NCBI GenBank assembly: GCA_038363925.1
Contig: JAQQWL010000003.1
Span: forward strand, 2,542,001-2,606,000
Direction of reading: 5' to 3'
DNA: 64,000 nucleotides
Source of the DNA: Apiospora phragmitis
Lineage: Eukaryota > Ascomycota > Sordariomycetes > Amphisphaeriales > Apiosporaceae
Part shown: positions 35,756-48,718 of the stretch, piece by piece
Numbering within the stretch: the first letter of the stretch is position 1
Layout: each line of letters opens with the position of its first letter
The notes under the pieces: generated by a model
Databases searched by the model: none
What the model was told of the DNA's origin: nothing
Seen by the model: only the letters and a program-made list of their open reading frames with translations
Program-made: the position numbers and the translations under genes

Positions 35756-36774
35756 CTACCGTTTCCCACTCTTGGACCAAGCTTCGATGAAGGCTGCTTT
35801 GCTTTTCAAGGTCAGACCGACTCGCTTGTTCCTCCCCAACCTCGCGAGAGCCTCGCTCACCCGGTCCAGCACCCTATACTGATCGGGGGTGGGCTTCTCC
35901 TCGCCGGCGCCAAAGTAGTCGTCATCGTCCTCGCTGTCGCTGTTGGCCCGAGATGGTTGGCCGGAAGACTCGGTGCTGCTGCCGGCGATGTCGCGGTTGG
36001 TGACGGACTCGGCGATGCGGACGCGGATGAGGTGGGTAGGTCGCGACAACAGGTTCCACAGAAACGCAAAGTAGGCGCCCGGGATCGGGGTCGTGATGTC
36101 CTGCGGCGTGTAGCGCATGCTGACGGGGAAGATGGGGGCGTCAACGGGGGCCGACAGGAGGCTCGGGCTGAAGGGCAGGATGCCCTTGCCGTTGGTGGTG
36201 CTGCACTCGGGGAAGACGGCGACGCAGCGGTGGCGGTTCTGCTCGACGACGCGACGCAGGCTGACGAGCTTGTGCGGGTTGTGGCCGCTCGAGGCGTGCG
36301 GCGCGTGCAGCAGGACGGGGCCGAGGCGAGCAGGATGGCGCTCAGGAGCGAGACCTGGCGCACTTTCGTCGTGCCGGGGTAGCTAACCGTGAACACGGGG
36401 TCGAAGATGGCGGCGAGGTAGATGGCGTCGACGGGGCTCGTGAACTGGGCCGCGATGACGGAGCCCGGGTGCGGGACGCGGTTCGGCGGCTGTTGGGAGA
36501 GCGAGCCGCGCTTGACGCCGTCGAGCTGCAGGTCTACCCACCAGATGCCCGGGATGCCCAGCATGCCCCAGAGTAGCAGCTTGCGGGCGAAGGTAGGCAG
36601 CGGCAGGTGCGAGAGCAGCAGGAAGTAGACGGCGCAGTAGAAGAGGAAGAGCGGCAGCCGGAAGGCGAAGATGAGGGCGTGCAGCACCAGCGAAGGCGTC
36701 GAGGTCGGCGTCTTGTGCGGCAGGAAGGGGGAGATGCCCGTGCTGCGGTCGCGGTATTGCGTGTATTTCTCCAT
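35756..36774 (-). CDS. LOA1: LOA1-like lysophosphatidic acid acyltransferase, frame interrupted
   Basis: ER/lipid-droplet acyltransferase making phosphatidic acid, similar to yeast Loa1/Vps66. The start MEKYTQYRDRSTGISPFLP closely matches the Loa1 start. A membrane segment follows (about residues 30-70), then QFTSPVDA, the Loa1 form of the acyltransferase HX4D box with a non-His first position, as in yeast, then FPECSTTNGKGILPF, the EGT-like box. The C-tail is acidic then basic. About 339 residues. The two halves lie in different frames: LLASA ends in the first frame and PVLLHAPHASSGHNPHK begins in the next, at 36,315-36,320 in a GGGGCC run, as if one base were missing. Divergent from the kinesin gene. 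Confidence 0.8.
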
Positions 36775-37945
36775 CTTGATGCGGCGCGGGGTGCAGGCGC
36801 ACAGGTTCGTTCGGACTAGAAGATCTTGGAGATTTGTCTCGGTGTGTACTGTATGTATGCTAGTCGAGGCAACTTTCGAGGTAGGTGGCTGCGATTATGT
36901 CGTATATGTTCAGGGCTTCGAAGACGAGGTACGGGGGTTATCGCGACATCACCGTGGAATAAAGGCAGGCGGGTGTAGGCTTATGGTTGCACGGAACACT
37001 TAAGATTGCGGCAAGCAAACAGAAGACGGACAAGGAGCACGAACACAACGACGAGATGGTAGAATGTGTCAGGAACAAATAGGAACAGGTAATTATCAAT
37101 GCACTTGAAGGAGTTAAGGCATGGAAATAGTCCCGTAATAGCGTATTGGGTTGAGCTTTTGGCAGGATCGCATTGCCCGTCTGCCTTTGGTGGATGGTTG
37201 CTTACTTGCGAACAGCGTTTACCCTAGCTCAGTAGCAGCAACGGGTGACATGTGAATATCGCTTCTGGAAATCTGTTGTGAGACGGGCCTGATTAAAAAA
37301 AAGGTGCCATGTTGCATTCCATGTGCAATGAGCTAATGGGCAGCCACAGCGCCACGTGTTCTTGAGGTACGTACTTCTCTTTCTGTGGCTTCAAGCTGCT
37401 AGTGAGCCATGTGGCTAATAAGAGGTGGCAGTGCAAAAGGTGTCTTTTTTGGACCCGTTTATTGACATAGCAACACCTATCCCAATCGGGACGCAGGATA
37501 AACAATCCACTTGAGCAAGGGAACTTCGGCCGTGTCCAGATAATCAAAGTCCCGCTCCTTGTGAAGTGGCAGCCATCCACCTCAGTCGCATTATTTGAAT
37601 CCCCCCCAGATGACGACGAGCTGGTGCTTTGCACAAAAACGACCCGCGGCGCATTGAGCTCTCAGATCTCTGGAACCTCGTTCAATTCCGACTTCATCCC
37701 TTCCATTATCGCACTTTACAACACAGCCGACCGACGAACGACAACGGCGGTCAGCAAATATCCTCGCCATCCTCCGCGTCGCTACCACCACCGCTGCTGC
37801 TTCTTGCAGTTGATCAGCCTCTTTTTATATAAACAACAACAAGACGCCGTCGTCAAGGCCGTCAACGCCTGCTGGTGCTTCTCCATCTGGAGCTTGGCTC
37901 CTCCTTTCTATCCTGGCATTTCATATCGCCATCAAGCGCAGAATA
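36775..37945. other. Bidirectional intergenic region
   Basis: Shared upstream region of the LOA1-like and kinesin genes. No convincing coding frame; the sequence before 37,946 is rich in CAACAA/CATC as in long fungal leaders. Confidence 0.5.
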
Positions 37946-40900
37946 ATGGCAAACGTCGATATGGAAAACGGGGTATGTCTTTCTCTGTCCTGGATGGCTG
38001 CTGTTGTCGACGACTGGTTCGTTGCATTGGGAGGCTAACTTTGGGCGATGCAGTACAACAGCAGCAAGCCTTCGGGCCTACGACCACCGCAGACGAGACT
38101 ACCGCAGCTATCGTCCTCGACATCGCAAGGCCTGCACGAGATCAGCGAGTCGCAAAACAACACCCGAATGGGATCGTCGTCGAACGTGACCAGCGGCGTC
38201 AAACGAGGGTTACCGCCACCAGGTACGGATTCGACTCCCGCGGCCGATGGATTTTCTCCGGGTCGTTTGTCAGCTTACCGGTCGCGACTGCTGACAAGTA
38301 TTGCCTTTGCAGTTATGCAACCCGAACCAAAGCGCAAGACGTTAGTCGAGAAGGCATCCGAGTTCCCTGGCGCTGGGAGGTCGCAGATTGCGGCTCCCAC
38401 ACCTGCTAGAAGCTTCGTCAAGGGAAGTGCGCTGAAGGATATTGTAAGTTTGCACTTTCCATCTTTCATGTTCCCCCAAACCCAAATCGCGAGGCTCCCG
38501 ACGACATGGCAATCCAACAGCGACATGAGGCCGGCCCCCTGGACTTCCGAAACAACCTCCCGCACATTTTGCAGCAACAATTATGACTTTGGCTTGCACT
38601 ATCCTCGACCAAATTCCTCCATCCATATCATTCTTTTCAGGTTATTGCTGGAATTACTTTCTCTCTCCTGCGCCATCTGCTACCTACGGATTCGCCAATT
38701 CGTCTCTCGGATCTGGCTGTCGACCACCCAAGAATGGCGGTTGATTCTACGCTTGTTCTTATCATGCCTTTTCAATCCTGGGGATGCCTTCTGGCCCTGG
38801 TCCGCGCCATCCCAGCCGACGTCTAGCTCCGGGCCACCATCGACATCACTGGAACTTTCAAACCAGGCTATTAGGAGGCCGCGGGACCGTTCTGGCTTCC
38901 GACGCAATTTCTTCCGGATTCCGAACCGTATCAAAAGCTTCCACCTCTTCGTATCATGGCTGAACAAAGACGATCTTGGTGAGAAGGGTGTCTCACTTCA
39001 GCTCAATGCCAACTACTCCGACCACCGTTCTAGGCTATTTCAGGAAGATCAGCACGATGTTGACTGGGTGGATTGCCTCAATGTCCGCCAATGCCTCTAA
39101 TCATGCAATGCCTTAACGATTTGTTGTTGCAGTGGATTGGGGTTTCCAGGAGTGCTGACGATTGTGTATTCAACCAGGCTAAACCAAACACATCGACCCG
39201 CCCGATATCTTACAACTCAAACACTTCACGCCACGCCTCAAATAGCAGCTACGCCAGCAGTGTCGGCCCAGGCACTCGACCACCATCACGCTCATCACAC
39301 ACATCGTACTCCCACGGTCGAACCGGAAGCGTTCGGTCAACAACTTCCAGAAATGCCCGCCCCGTCACATCCATGGGCGTTCGAGGGGAGGAACAACAGA
39401 CCCCCAACAACAATAATGGTACGAAGATCCCGCGACAGCTTGCAAAGGCAAAAAGTTGCAGCAACCTGCCAATCAGCAAAAAGCGGAAGGGCGTCCCTGC
39501 AAAGGGCGCATCCATCTCATATACGACACCCATACCAGCAGCTGGAGAAGCCTTCATCTGCGAACAAATGGCGTCGTTATCAATGGGGAAAGGAGGTCAG
39601 GTGCCTCAGTTCCTAACGAGACGGATCAAGTGAATCCGGGACGAAAGACGCCGCCACGGAGCAGCTTGTTGATGCCTCCTCCAAGTTTCACAACACCACA
39701 ACGTGCTGTTGATCCGGAGGAGGCACAGTCAGCCCTCCTTGGTGTAAAGGAAGGCCCAGTGGTCCCCAAGACACCAACAATTGAGAAGTTTGAACAGCAG
39801 ACTCGATCATTCGAATCTGCCTACAAGTCTCTACGAACTGCCAGAGTGGCGGCAACGCATTCTCAATCTCCAACGAAGTCTCCCAATTTCTTGAACAGGT
39901 ATTCTAACACGACGAACTTTGTAGCCTGGGATGTGGACGAGAGATTAGGGACCTTCGAATCCGAATTCAAAGCCATGAAGGACATCATCAATCACTCCAT
40001 CATTGGCCAGAAGACCTTGGAAGAGGATGTTGCTACCTTCCGCCTCAAAGGTAAGTGGGTGGCACGAAAGGTGATTTGGGCACTATATGCTGACACAATG
40101 TATAGCAACCGAGCTGGAAACACTAAAGACAGATCTCGAATCGAAGAAGACGGAGATGCAATCAGAGCTGGACAAGGCCGAACGGAGGATATTCATGCTC
40201 GAGCGTGAATTGGAGGACGAGAAACGAGCGCGGCGTAATGACGCCGAAGACCTGCTGCGTGAACATAGGAACGATATTGACAGCAGGACACGCGATTTCA
40301 TGCGAGAGAAAGATGACTTGGAACGTGACTCACGGAAGCGCCTGCAGGACTTGAGAGACGAGATGGCCGCAGATTTTGCACGCCAACTGAGTGAGGCGCA
40401 CAAGGTATCCGAGGATCTTGAGAAACTCTTGGACGAAGAGAAGCAGAATGCTCGTCTGCGTGTTGAGGAGAGCGGCAAGGACTTGGAGACACAACTGGTC
40501 CAATTCGAGGTCACTAAGAAGGAGCTGGAGCGGGCCAAGGTTATCCAGGAGGACATGAACGCTCAGCTGCTCCGGAAAGAAGCTCGCATCACCGACCTAG
40601 AGAACCAAGTGGCCGCCGGCCAGACCGCTCTCATCCACCTGAAAGGAGATGAGCAGAAGCAGCTGGAGAACTTCCGTCTTATGGCCGACGAGAAGCAGGC
40701 TGCCCTAGACGAAGCAATTGCCGCCAAGCGCGAGGCACAGGAAACCAAGGCCAAGCTTCGGGTTGAGGAAACGAGACGTCGGAAGCTGTTTGAGCAGTTG
40801 CAGACCATGAAGGGCAACATTCGGGTCATGTGCCGTATTCGTCCGGGCAGAAACGAGACGGAGTGTGCCCAAATTGCCACAGAAGTCGGAGACTACGACG

Positions 40901-41945
40901 ACTGCATCGGCAAGATGACCCTTATGGTTCCGACCAAGAACTACCTCCAGCAAGAAGTGCTGGAACCCAAACCCTACGACTTTGAACGCGTGTTCATTCC
41001 GGACGAAGGCAATAAGAAGGTCTTTGACGAGATTAGTCAGCTTGTTCAAAGCGCCTTGGATGGTCAGAAGGTCTGCATCTTCTGCTACGGCCAGACGGGA
41101 TCCGGCAAGACGTACACCATGAGCAGCGGTCAAGACTCCATCATCCCCAGTGCGACGAGCATGATCTACCAGGCGACGGAAGACCTTAAGGATGCGGGAT
41201 GGCAGTACAAGATGACTGGTTCCTTCACCGAGGTCTACAACGAGAAGCTCTTCGATTTGCTCGGTTCCGATGGCACCAGGAACCAAGTCGAACTCCGACA
41301 GGACCCCGCGTCCAAGAAGTTCTTTGTCACATCCCAAGAAACGGACCTCGACTCTCCCGATGCAGTCCAGACTATGCTCGAGACCGCCATGAAAAACCGC
41401 ACGGTGGCGGCGACCAAGATGAACCGCGAGTCGTCTCGGTCCCACTCGGTGTTTACCCTCAAGCTCACCGGTACCAACCTCGACGGCACTGTGAGCGAAG
41501 GCGTACTGAACCTCATCGACTTGGCCGGATCCGAGAGGGTGAAGGAGTCTCAGGTTGAGGGCGACAACTTCAAGGAGGCCACGAGCATCAACAAGAGCTT
41601 GTCGACGCTCAGTCAAGTCATGACGGCCCTGGCGGATAATGCCTCGCACATCCCTTACCGCAACTCGACTTTGACGCGCATGCTGGAGAGTTGCCCTCGG
41701 CGGCAGCTGCAAGACGCTGATGTTTGTCATGATCAGTCCACTGAGGGATGACATCAAGGAGACCGTCAGCAGTCTGGACTTTGCTACCACGGTATGTTTT
41801 CCATGACTCTATCTTTGATGAATGTAGTACGTTTGATACTAATTTTGGTGATCCTCAGGTATCCAAAGCCAAGCCTGGCCAGCAGGGGGCACTCAAGGCT
41901 ATCAAGACTGGCAGATCAGGAACTGTGAAGAAGACTGTTCGATAA
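37946..41945 (+). CDS. klpA: Kinesin-14 (C-terminal motor, KAR3/KlpA-like)
   Basis: Minus-end-directed microtubule motor for spindle function. Exons seen: 37,946-37,972; 38,054-38,222; 38,313-38,443; one from 39,178; about 39,640-40,051; 40,106-41,791; 41,859-41,945. The N-terminal tail is Ser/Pro/Arg-rich. A coiled coil rich in Glu/Lys/Arg heptads spans about 40,106-40,800. The motor begins NIRVMCRIRPGRNE; it has the P-loop GQTGSGKT, switch 1 SSRSHS and switch 2 DLAGSER, placing the motor at the C-terminus as in kinesin-14. The last exon is a basic tail. The frame breaks at 41,691-41,694: expected SLGGSCKTLMFVMISPLRDD follows in another frame, one base extra. The exon joint between 39,178 and 39,690 is unresolved (a 35-nt GT...CTAAC...AAG candidate at about 39,597). 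Confidence 0.88.
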
Positions 41946-42553
41946 CTTCCCAATCGGACGAGCAATCCCTTTCTGGGAAACATCCTTATCGGTGGCATCT
42001 TGTTTGAGCAAGCGAGTAAAAAATGACTTACTTATTCTATGACAGTGACTATTTCTTGTTGGAGTTGCATGAGGACACACTTGGTCAATCATCTTAGGGG
42101 TTTCGGAAATGGGGTATGGGACTTGGCGTCAATAAGGGGCTTGTCTTTTTTTTCCTTTGGTTCTTTTTCGGCCTGCGGGTCAGAAAGAGAGACTTGGTTT
42201 TCGTCGTGGCCCACCACCCCTGGTTATTTTCGCTCAATATTCCCAGCCATCATCACCCCGATGGCCCGTTTTTGCAGGAGAGGAGAGAGAGGCAGCACAT
42301 ATCAAAAAGGTGTGAGGGAGAGAGAATAGGCGACACTGTAGAAATAGGGTTGGTGGACTGTATACAAGTACACATCAATAACTAGAGAAGTGATCTACAT
42401 TTCGTTATTTTCAAGACCACATCTCTTTCCTGATAAGGTCTATTTGTTCCTAGTAGACTGAACTGTCCATCTCGGTACTGCCGCCTTTACTGTCATTTCG
42501 AAACCGACGGTTGGTTGTATGATCAACGTGATCCCAATTATCCCCAACTATCA
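41946..42553. other. Intergenic between convergent genes
   Basis: 3' flanks of the kinesin and cutinase genes; G/T-rich plus-strand sequence, no supported gene. Confidence 0.5.
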
Positions 42554-43637
42554 TCACCCATTGGACGGCGTCGGCATCGGCGCCAATGAAGACGTCCACG
42601 CCGGCGGCCACGCCGACGGCACCGGCAACACGGGAGCTGTCGCGTTGCTCAGGAAGCCCATGAAGGGGTCCCGCGCGTCGGCCTCGAGCAGCTTCTCGAT
42701 GAGGAACGCGACGGCCGTCGGCACCCACTTGACGTAGTCGAGGTGCACCGGGTACACGAGCAGCGTGCCGGTGCAGATGACGTCGCCAATATTACAAATG
42801 ATGAGGGTCCGGTTGGTCGGGAATCCCAGAATCCGGCCGCCGTCTTGCAGGGTCTGCGTGTCGCCGAAGGTCACGATGCCGGCGATTTTGGACCGGACGG
42901 CGGGAGGGACGCGTTGGACGGCGCGGTGGGTGAGGGCGGCGCCTTGGCTGTGCAAGTGGGGAGGAAAAGGGGGGTTTAGCTTTTCGTCTTGGGTTGGTGT
43001 GGTTTTTGTTTGGGGACGGGGCATGCCATGTTACGGGGAAGGATTGGAAGGGGGCAAGATCAACGAAATGGAAAACGCCATAGCTACTTAGAAGGGAGAG
43101 CTGCAGTCCGGATAGTGTTATGAAAAAAGGAAGAAAAGAAAAAGGGACAAACCTGTAGCCAGCAACGATGATGCGAGACCGTTCACACGCTGAAGCCGCC
43201 GTCAGGAGCTGCGCCATCTCGGTGATACCCCACGGCGGCGCTCCTCCCGGGTAGAAGTTGCCGAGCGGCAGGCCCCAGTAGTCTATGCCCTCGGTCGCGA
43301 CGTTGGAGACGTCGAAGGCGGACTTGAGGCTGTTGGAGACTGGGGGGCCGACTGTGTTACCCTACGCAGGCCCCGCCGCCGTCAGTCTTTCATTTTCTCC
43401 CAGTAAAATGGGTTGAAAAGAGAAAAGGGGGTGAGTGAGGGTTTGAAAAGGGAGCTTCGGCCATAATGCATTTAATTAAGTACGTACCATGTTGCCCGGC
43501 TCAAAGGTCGCCTTCGCGAAGAAGAACATGATGGGTTTGCAGCCGTACTTTAAGAATTCTTGGGAATCCCATCCCACCGTCCAGGTCTGCGCCCAGGCGG
43601 CGGAGATCACCGCCAGGGTGGGGAATATCGTCCGCAT
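42554..43637 (-). CDS. Cutinase
   Basis: Secreted serine esterase cleaving cutin polyester (EC 3.1.1.74). Exons: 43,637-43,488; 43,361-43,153; 42,947-42,554; all joints keep frame, giving 250 residues. Signal peptide at residues 1-16 (MRTIFPTLAVISAAWA). The nucleophile motif GYSQGAA is rebuilt across intron 2 (the Ser codon is split). FGDTQTLQDGGRI follows, then the catalytic Asp in CNIGDVIC and His in HLDYVKW. Cysteines fit the family disulfides. The C-terminal extension after the His is longer than in compact cutinases and Pro/Ala-rich. The gene looks intact. Confidence 0.93.
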
Positions 43638-46038
43638 GGAAGGCCGGAGGGGAGCCGTATTCTAGAACCCTGCGTCGAGTCGCTATATGACGATCAATTG
43701 TCGTATTGGTGTGTTGGGACCGTGGCTGGTCACGATTGCGCAAGCCGTCCCGTGTCCCTCGGAGTGGGATGGAAAAAGTTCGGTCGAACACGGAGCTCCC
43801 GCTTTTCTCCTTTTCTTCGTCTTCTTCTTTATCCGAAACGCGCGGTCGATCGATTCTTGGCAGCACATTGGATCGCTAGACAGGAGGGATTATCGAGGAG
43901 TTATAGTATTAGTTAGACGGTTGCACCATTGCCACGACATCGGCATACTCCATTGCGATATCCAAGCCCGGACGTCCTTTTTTCGAGCTGCCTGGCGGTA
44001 CCAGCTCCTAGGGGGTGCAGCATGACGACACTGGCAACGATCTGCGACAGAGAAAATGCACCCTGCCAGATTGCATTTCCCGAGCCCTAGTTGGGATCCA
44101 CGGCAGTTTCCGGCCAACTACCGATAGCCATGTGATGTATTAAGTGCCGTGATAGACCCTTTCGCGGATTGTTTAGGGCGGAAGGGAGGGGTCCGCGACG
44201 GTTCCGTGCATTTTGCCGGTGATAGTAGGACCGATAAAGAGCATTATGCCGCCAAGATTGTTCCATTTTGACATGATTATATTGTCGTCATGCCATGGAG
44301 ATTAAGTACGTATGGTTTTTTTCTGTGCTTTATTCCACACGTCCCTCCTGATACCTTGGGAGCGTCGGGCACATGGAAGTGATTTGGGAAAGGCAAGGAT
44401 GTGACAGGCCCGACTAATACTTTTAATCATAACTCGGTATGCACCGAGGCCGATCTGTATATACCTAATATCTACATAATAACGGATACGTCGATATCTC
44501 ATGCTAGTTATTGATGTCCGCCTTGTGTGTATTCCCATTTGGAGTGAATTACCCCTTAAGCATCTAACCCTTGCCTAACAGAGGATTCCTAGTAATGAAC
44601 TGGAGTGAGGGAGAAAGGTGGCCCTTTTTTGCTTTGTTTTGATCATATTGGAACTCCATGGGCCTCCGGATATGAACATGCAGACATATGCCATGTCTAC
44701 AAATTTCTCCTCAGGTCATGCCCTTTCAGTTGTCCCTGGCTTCATGACCACACCAATATCTCTTTGGGCGTGGAATTTGGCCATACAAATATGTGGCGTC
44801 AATAGAAGATTTAACGACCATACCTTTCCCACTTCCAATCGTTTCCTCTAGCTATTGGACATCGTGGTTAAGAGCTCGCCGCCCGTACTCTGCCACTGTC
44901 ATCGAGTCTAACTTGATCCTGGACTTCTCGCCTTGTGTTCCTAGTCGATTGGAATAGTAGTAGCGGCAGCACCTATACAAAACTCGCGGAAGTTAACCGA
45001 GTTTAAGTTGCCCTCTGGCTGATAGTCCAGTCAGCTTCCTGGCGTGGAGCTACGAGAAGTTGGTCTGCTGGGCGGAGAACTATACCTGAATGCCACAGGA
45101 AGTCTGGGAGAGGGCGAGCTTGTACTGATTCAGCCGCCCTGTGTTTCCGGGACAAGACCGGTATAATTGTCGAATGCTATCGAGGGCTTGTCAACCCTCC
45201 TACTCATAAACCCCCCACTGAAAAGGTTTACTTTATCGCAAAGGGATTCTCTTACTGCCGCAAGGAGAATTTCAGCACTCGCCGCGGCTGGAACCGTTGG
45301 TTCGGCGATGTGGTGTTTGAGCACGAGCATGTCTGGCTGCCACTTTCCTGCCTGAAGTCCGAACTGCTTACTGGTGATCTTCGGTTCATGTTCGGAAAAG
45401 GATGCGGCGGATACGGCGCAGTGAATGCTGACATCAGCAATGCAAGGGGTCTCAAGCTGAAATTCATCATCTCACCTTCTCACTAGCAACATCAAATCTT
45501 AAAATCAGCCTGCATGGTGGAAAACCAACAACATTTGCACCCAATGTTTCATCGAGGAACTGCAAAACAAGAATGAGCGCAGCAAGAAAGCTGACGTCGG
45601 CGGATTTCGTATGCGTGCGGTATCTTGATACTCCAGAGGTATGCGACTTTGAATTCCATGTTCGCTAGCTGGGAATTATAACTCAAGGAACAGGTGAGGT
45701 TTAGCAATGGACGCGTAGAAAGACTTTACAGGACAAGCATTGTCTCCGGCCTGATTCCAGTGAGTGACAGCTGAGAGTCCACTTACAATGTAATAGCGAC
45801 CAAGGGCTAGAGGTGAGGCTAGTACTCATTGGCTGGAGGGATAACGACCATAATCTCTCCGGGTCTAACGCTGGTGTGTCATCCGGTCATCTTAGTCAAC
45901 AAAGTAACCTCCTATTGATTTCTTCCCTCCGTTATTTCATCACTCAACAACATCCATATCTATTGCACGCGTTCTCTGGCGCTAATCAAGTATTAATCAA
46001 CTACGTTTGCTCTTGGTCCACCACCTCAGCAGCCAACC
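43638..46038. other. 2.4-kb intergenic region, no gene seen
   Basis: Upstream of both the cutinase (minus) and the acetyltransferase-like gene (plus), so probably promoter-containing. Many short frames, none with a domain, signal peptide or coding bias; local AT-rich patches near 44,280-44,520. I see no tRNA or repeat. Confidence 0.45.
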
Positions 46039-47642
46039 ATGACGAAGAAGTCCAACCATGACGCCGCGACAAGGGTGCTACAAAAACTCGGAATCAAGTA
46101 AGCACTTCATTACCCCATAGTGATGTGGCATCTCGGGGAGTCCAACCAACGATCACGTGTCTAGTGAGTCGTACCAAATGGCCATGTATATACTGGACCA
46201 GTATCGTGGCACTACTCTCTCTTGTCGCTATGAGATCCCGCCACGTCTTGCACCCGCAGAGTCGCGGACCCAACTGGAGCAGGCGGTCAAGGTCGCTGTT
46301 GTGGACACTATCATGAGACATCCGATGCTGCAAGTCGGCATGACCGATGCCACTTCCAAGACTCCTTCGTGGATCCAGCTGCCGAGCCTCGACCTGACAC
46401 AACATCTCAAATGGGCCCATGTCGTAGGGCATGAAGACTTTGAACAAAAGATACAGGAAGCCTTTTGCGCTCAGCTCGACGACCGTTTCCCAGACCTTTC
46501 CCTTGAGCAGCCGGGCTGGGCGATGACTATATTCCGGCAAGGGAATGCGCCTATCATGGAGACCCTGCTCACTTGGAATCACACCCAATTCGACGGTGCC
46601 GGGGCCAAGGTGTTCCATGAAGACTTTCTCGAGTTGCTCAACAACGAGGACGAAGCATACGAGCGACCGGGACTGGATGGGGATATCCTTAGACTACCTC
46701 AGGAACCCCCCTTGCTTCCAATTCCAATCGAGCGCCTGAAGAGTATGCCAGTAAATCTCAAGTACCTCAGCAAGGTGTTTTGGGAAGAAATCCGGCCGCC
46801 ATTTTCTCAACCGGGACATCTCCCAAGCAGCCTGGTGCCCGATTCGGTCCTCTCCTTATAAGACGCAGTTCCGAGTCTTTTCCATCGACGACGCATCTCT
46901 ACTGGCGATCCTAGCGCTCTGCCGACAGAACAAGACCACCATCACCGGCCTAATAAATGGACTAGCGCTTATTGCCTTCTCATCGCACCTCGACAGCAAG
47001 GCCGCCCCCGCGTTTCAAAGTTCTACCGTCATGGACCACCGCCGGAATCTGCCTCCGGCCCCGCCAGACGCCCCGTGGGGTCGGTCCGACCGAGCCGTGG
47101 CGAACTACGTGACCCAGGCGCCCCACAAATACGACAACGACCTTGTGGCCCGAATCCGTTCCAAGCTGCCGAAGGAGGAGGGTAGAGCTGTTCTGTCCGC
47201 CGACCTCCAACGCGAGCTCTGGGCCGCTTCGGCACAGACGCGGCGGGAGATAGTGTCCAGGCTGGAGGCCGGGCTGCGGAACGACCTAGTCGGGGTATTC
47301 AAGTTCGTTACGGACTGGCAGAAGACGATGAGGGACATGGCAAAGCGGAAGCGCCAGCTCTCGTGGCTGGTGACCAACATCGGCGTGCTCGAAGGCGGCG
47401 GGGACGGCAGCAGGTCCGACCACGGTGACGACGTCCTCCAGAGGTGGTCGATCGGCCGAGCGCAGTTCGGCCTCAGCGCCGAGACCCCCGCGGCCGCCAT
47501 CGAGTTTTCCCCCGTCAGCGTCGCCGGCCGGGGGATGTGGGTCGGCGCGAACTGGCACGACTGCGCCGTCGACGTAACGCTGGGGGAGCGCATCATGGCG
47601 GACATGGAGAGGTGGCTGAACCAACTTGCGAGCCAGTCATGA
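46039..47642 (+). CDS. Alcohol O-acetyltransferase-like (CoA-dependent acyltransferase), frame interrupted
   Basis: Exon 1 is 46,039-46,097 and exon 2 starts 46,165 (GTAAGC...TCTAG), rebuilding KLGINESYQMAMYIL. About 511 residues, BAHD/AATase-type condensation fold. The catalytic HxxxDG motif is WNHTQFDGAGAKVFHEDF. The C-terminal part has MDHRRNLPPA and VTNIGVLEGGG, equivalent to the family DFGWG-side strand region. It likely acetylates an alcohol or secondary metabolite; the substrate cannot be told. The frame changes once near 46,835-46,860: the first part ends at TAA (46,861), while YKTQFRVFSIDDASLL continues one base over, so an extra base or decay. No signal peptide. Confidence 0.7.
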
Positions 47643-48200
47643 TGTAGTAGAGGGCGGCAAGGATGAATGTTTGACCCCTGCCCTGGCTATGCTCAGATCC
47701 GCCTTGTGATCGTAAGGTGCATCATACCGAATGTAATCGAGAACACGCTGTTGCACCTCCCGGGTTTAGCCCCCCTTCCCGATTGGGCATCGCGCGGTCA
47801 TATACCCCTGTCTCCACCTAAATACATATATAAGACTGCCTTCCCACAAAGTCTCCTCAATGTATACTTGACTTCTTTCTTCTCTTTCTTTGCCACAAGA
47901 TTGACCACGACACTCATTATGCCCGTCCCCATGGCTACGAGTCCGACCTAACATTTTCAATCCCATCTGCGTTCCGGCTCAATCGAACTCTACTGTCAGC
48001 ACTGCCTACTTTCCACACACCAATCTTCATATAAGTCACGCTGAAAATAACATTCACTTCATCTCTGAGTCTTTTCTAGAGATCAGCTACCAGCAAACCC
48101 TTCGCAGCCATGGAGGCTTCCTTCGTCTCCCAAGGGATGCTCCCATTCTGATAACATTCGCTTACTCGAAGCCATGTTGGCATCGCTGCCGCGCTGTTGC
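47643..48200. other. Intergenic
   Basis: 3' flank of the acetyltransferase-like gene and a C/T-rich stretch that could be leader sequence. Nothing firm. Confidence 0.4.
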
Positions 48201-48202
48201 CT

Positions 48203-48718
48203 TCATTTCGGATGTACGACGTTCCGGGATTGTCTCTTCCAATCATTCACACATGATGGCGAGACCACGTCAACACTTAAGCCACATTGTCAGCTTTCAT
48301 TCCAGATGAGGAAGGTCCCATTCTTGCCTCATCTCCAGAGGACCACCAAGCTGCCTTGGCCTCGGATGCAGGACGTTCCGCGACTCGCCTCTTCTGCTCA
48401 TCTCCCCTTTTTCGGCGAGGCTACGTCAGCACTGCCTCCAACTATGCGGCCTCGGATGAGAGGGCGCTTTATTATCGTCTTATTTCCAGAAAAAGATCAC
48501 TGTTGCCGCGTCATCGCGGCCACGCGGCTGCCTTGGCTTCGGATGCTGGACTTTCCGCGACTCGTCTCTTCCAATCATTCACGCATGATGGCGAAACCAC
48601 GTCAACACCGCAGCCACATTTTCAGCTTTCATTCCAGACCAGGAAGGTCACATTCTCGTATCATCTCCAAAGGACCAACCTACTGCCTTGGCTTCGGATG
48701 AAGGGCGCTCCGTCTTGA
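48203..48718. repeat. Degenerate tandem repeat, period about 175 bp
   Basis: Three units start near 48,210, 48,364 and 48,539, sharing GGATG-AGGACGTTCCGCGACTCG-type starts. Units 1 and 3 share CTTCCAATCATTCAC-CATGATGGCGA and the ACCACGTCAACAC and CAGCTTTCATTCCAGA blocks; unit 2 is more diverged. Confidence 0.65.

Noticed and set aside
40705..41790. A 361-codon minus-strand open frame opposite the kinesin motor
   Set aside because: Shadow of the conserved motor domain; no domain of its own.
43638..46038. Possible genes in the 2.4-kb gap (for example 45,130-45,330 minus)
   Set aside because: Frames are short, lack domains and splice-consistent extensions, and have no codon bias.
9294..47642. 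A secondary-metabolite gene cluster around the alcohol oxidase, acetyltransferase-like enzyme and permease
   Set aside because: No backbone enzyme (PKS, NRPS, terpene synthase), regulator or P450 is present, and housekeeping genes are interspersed.
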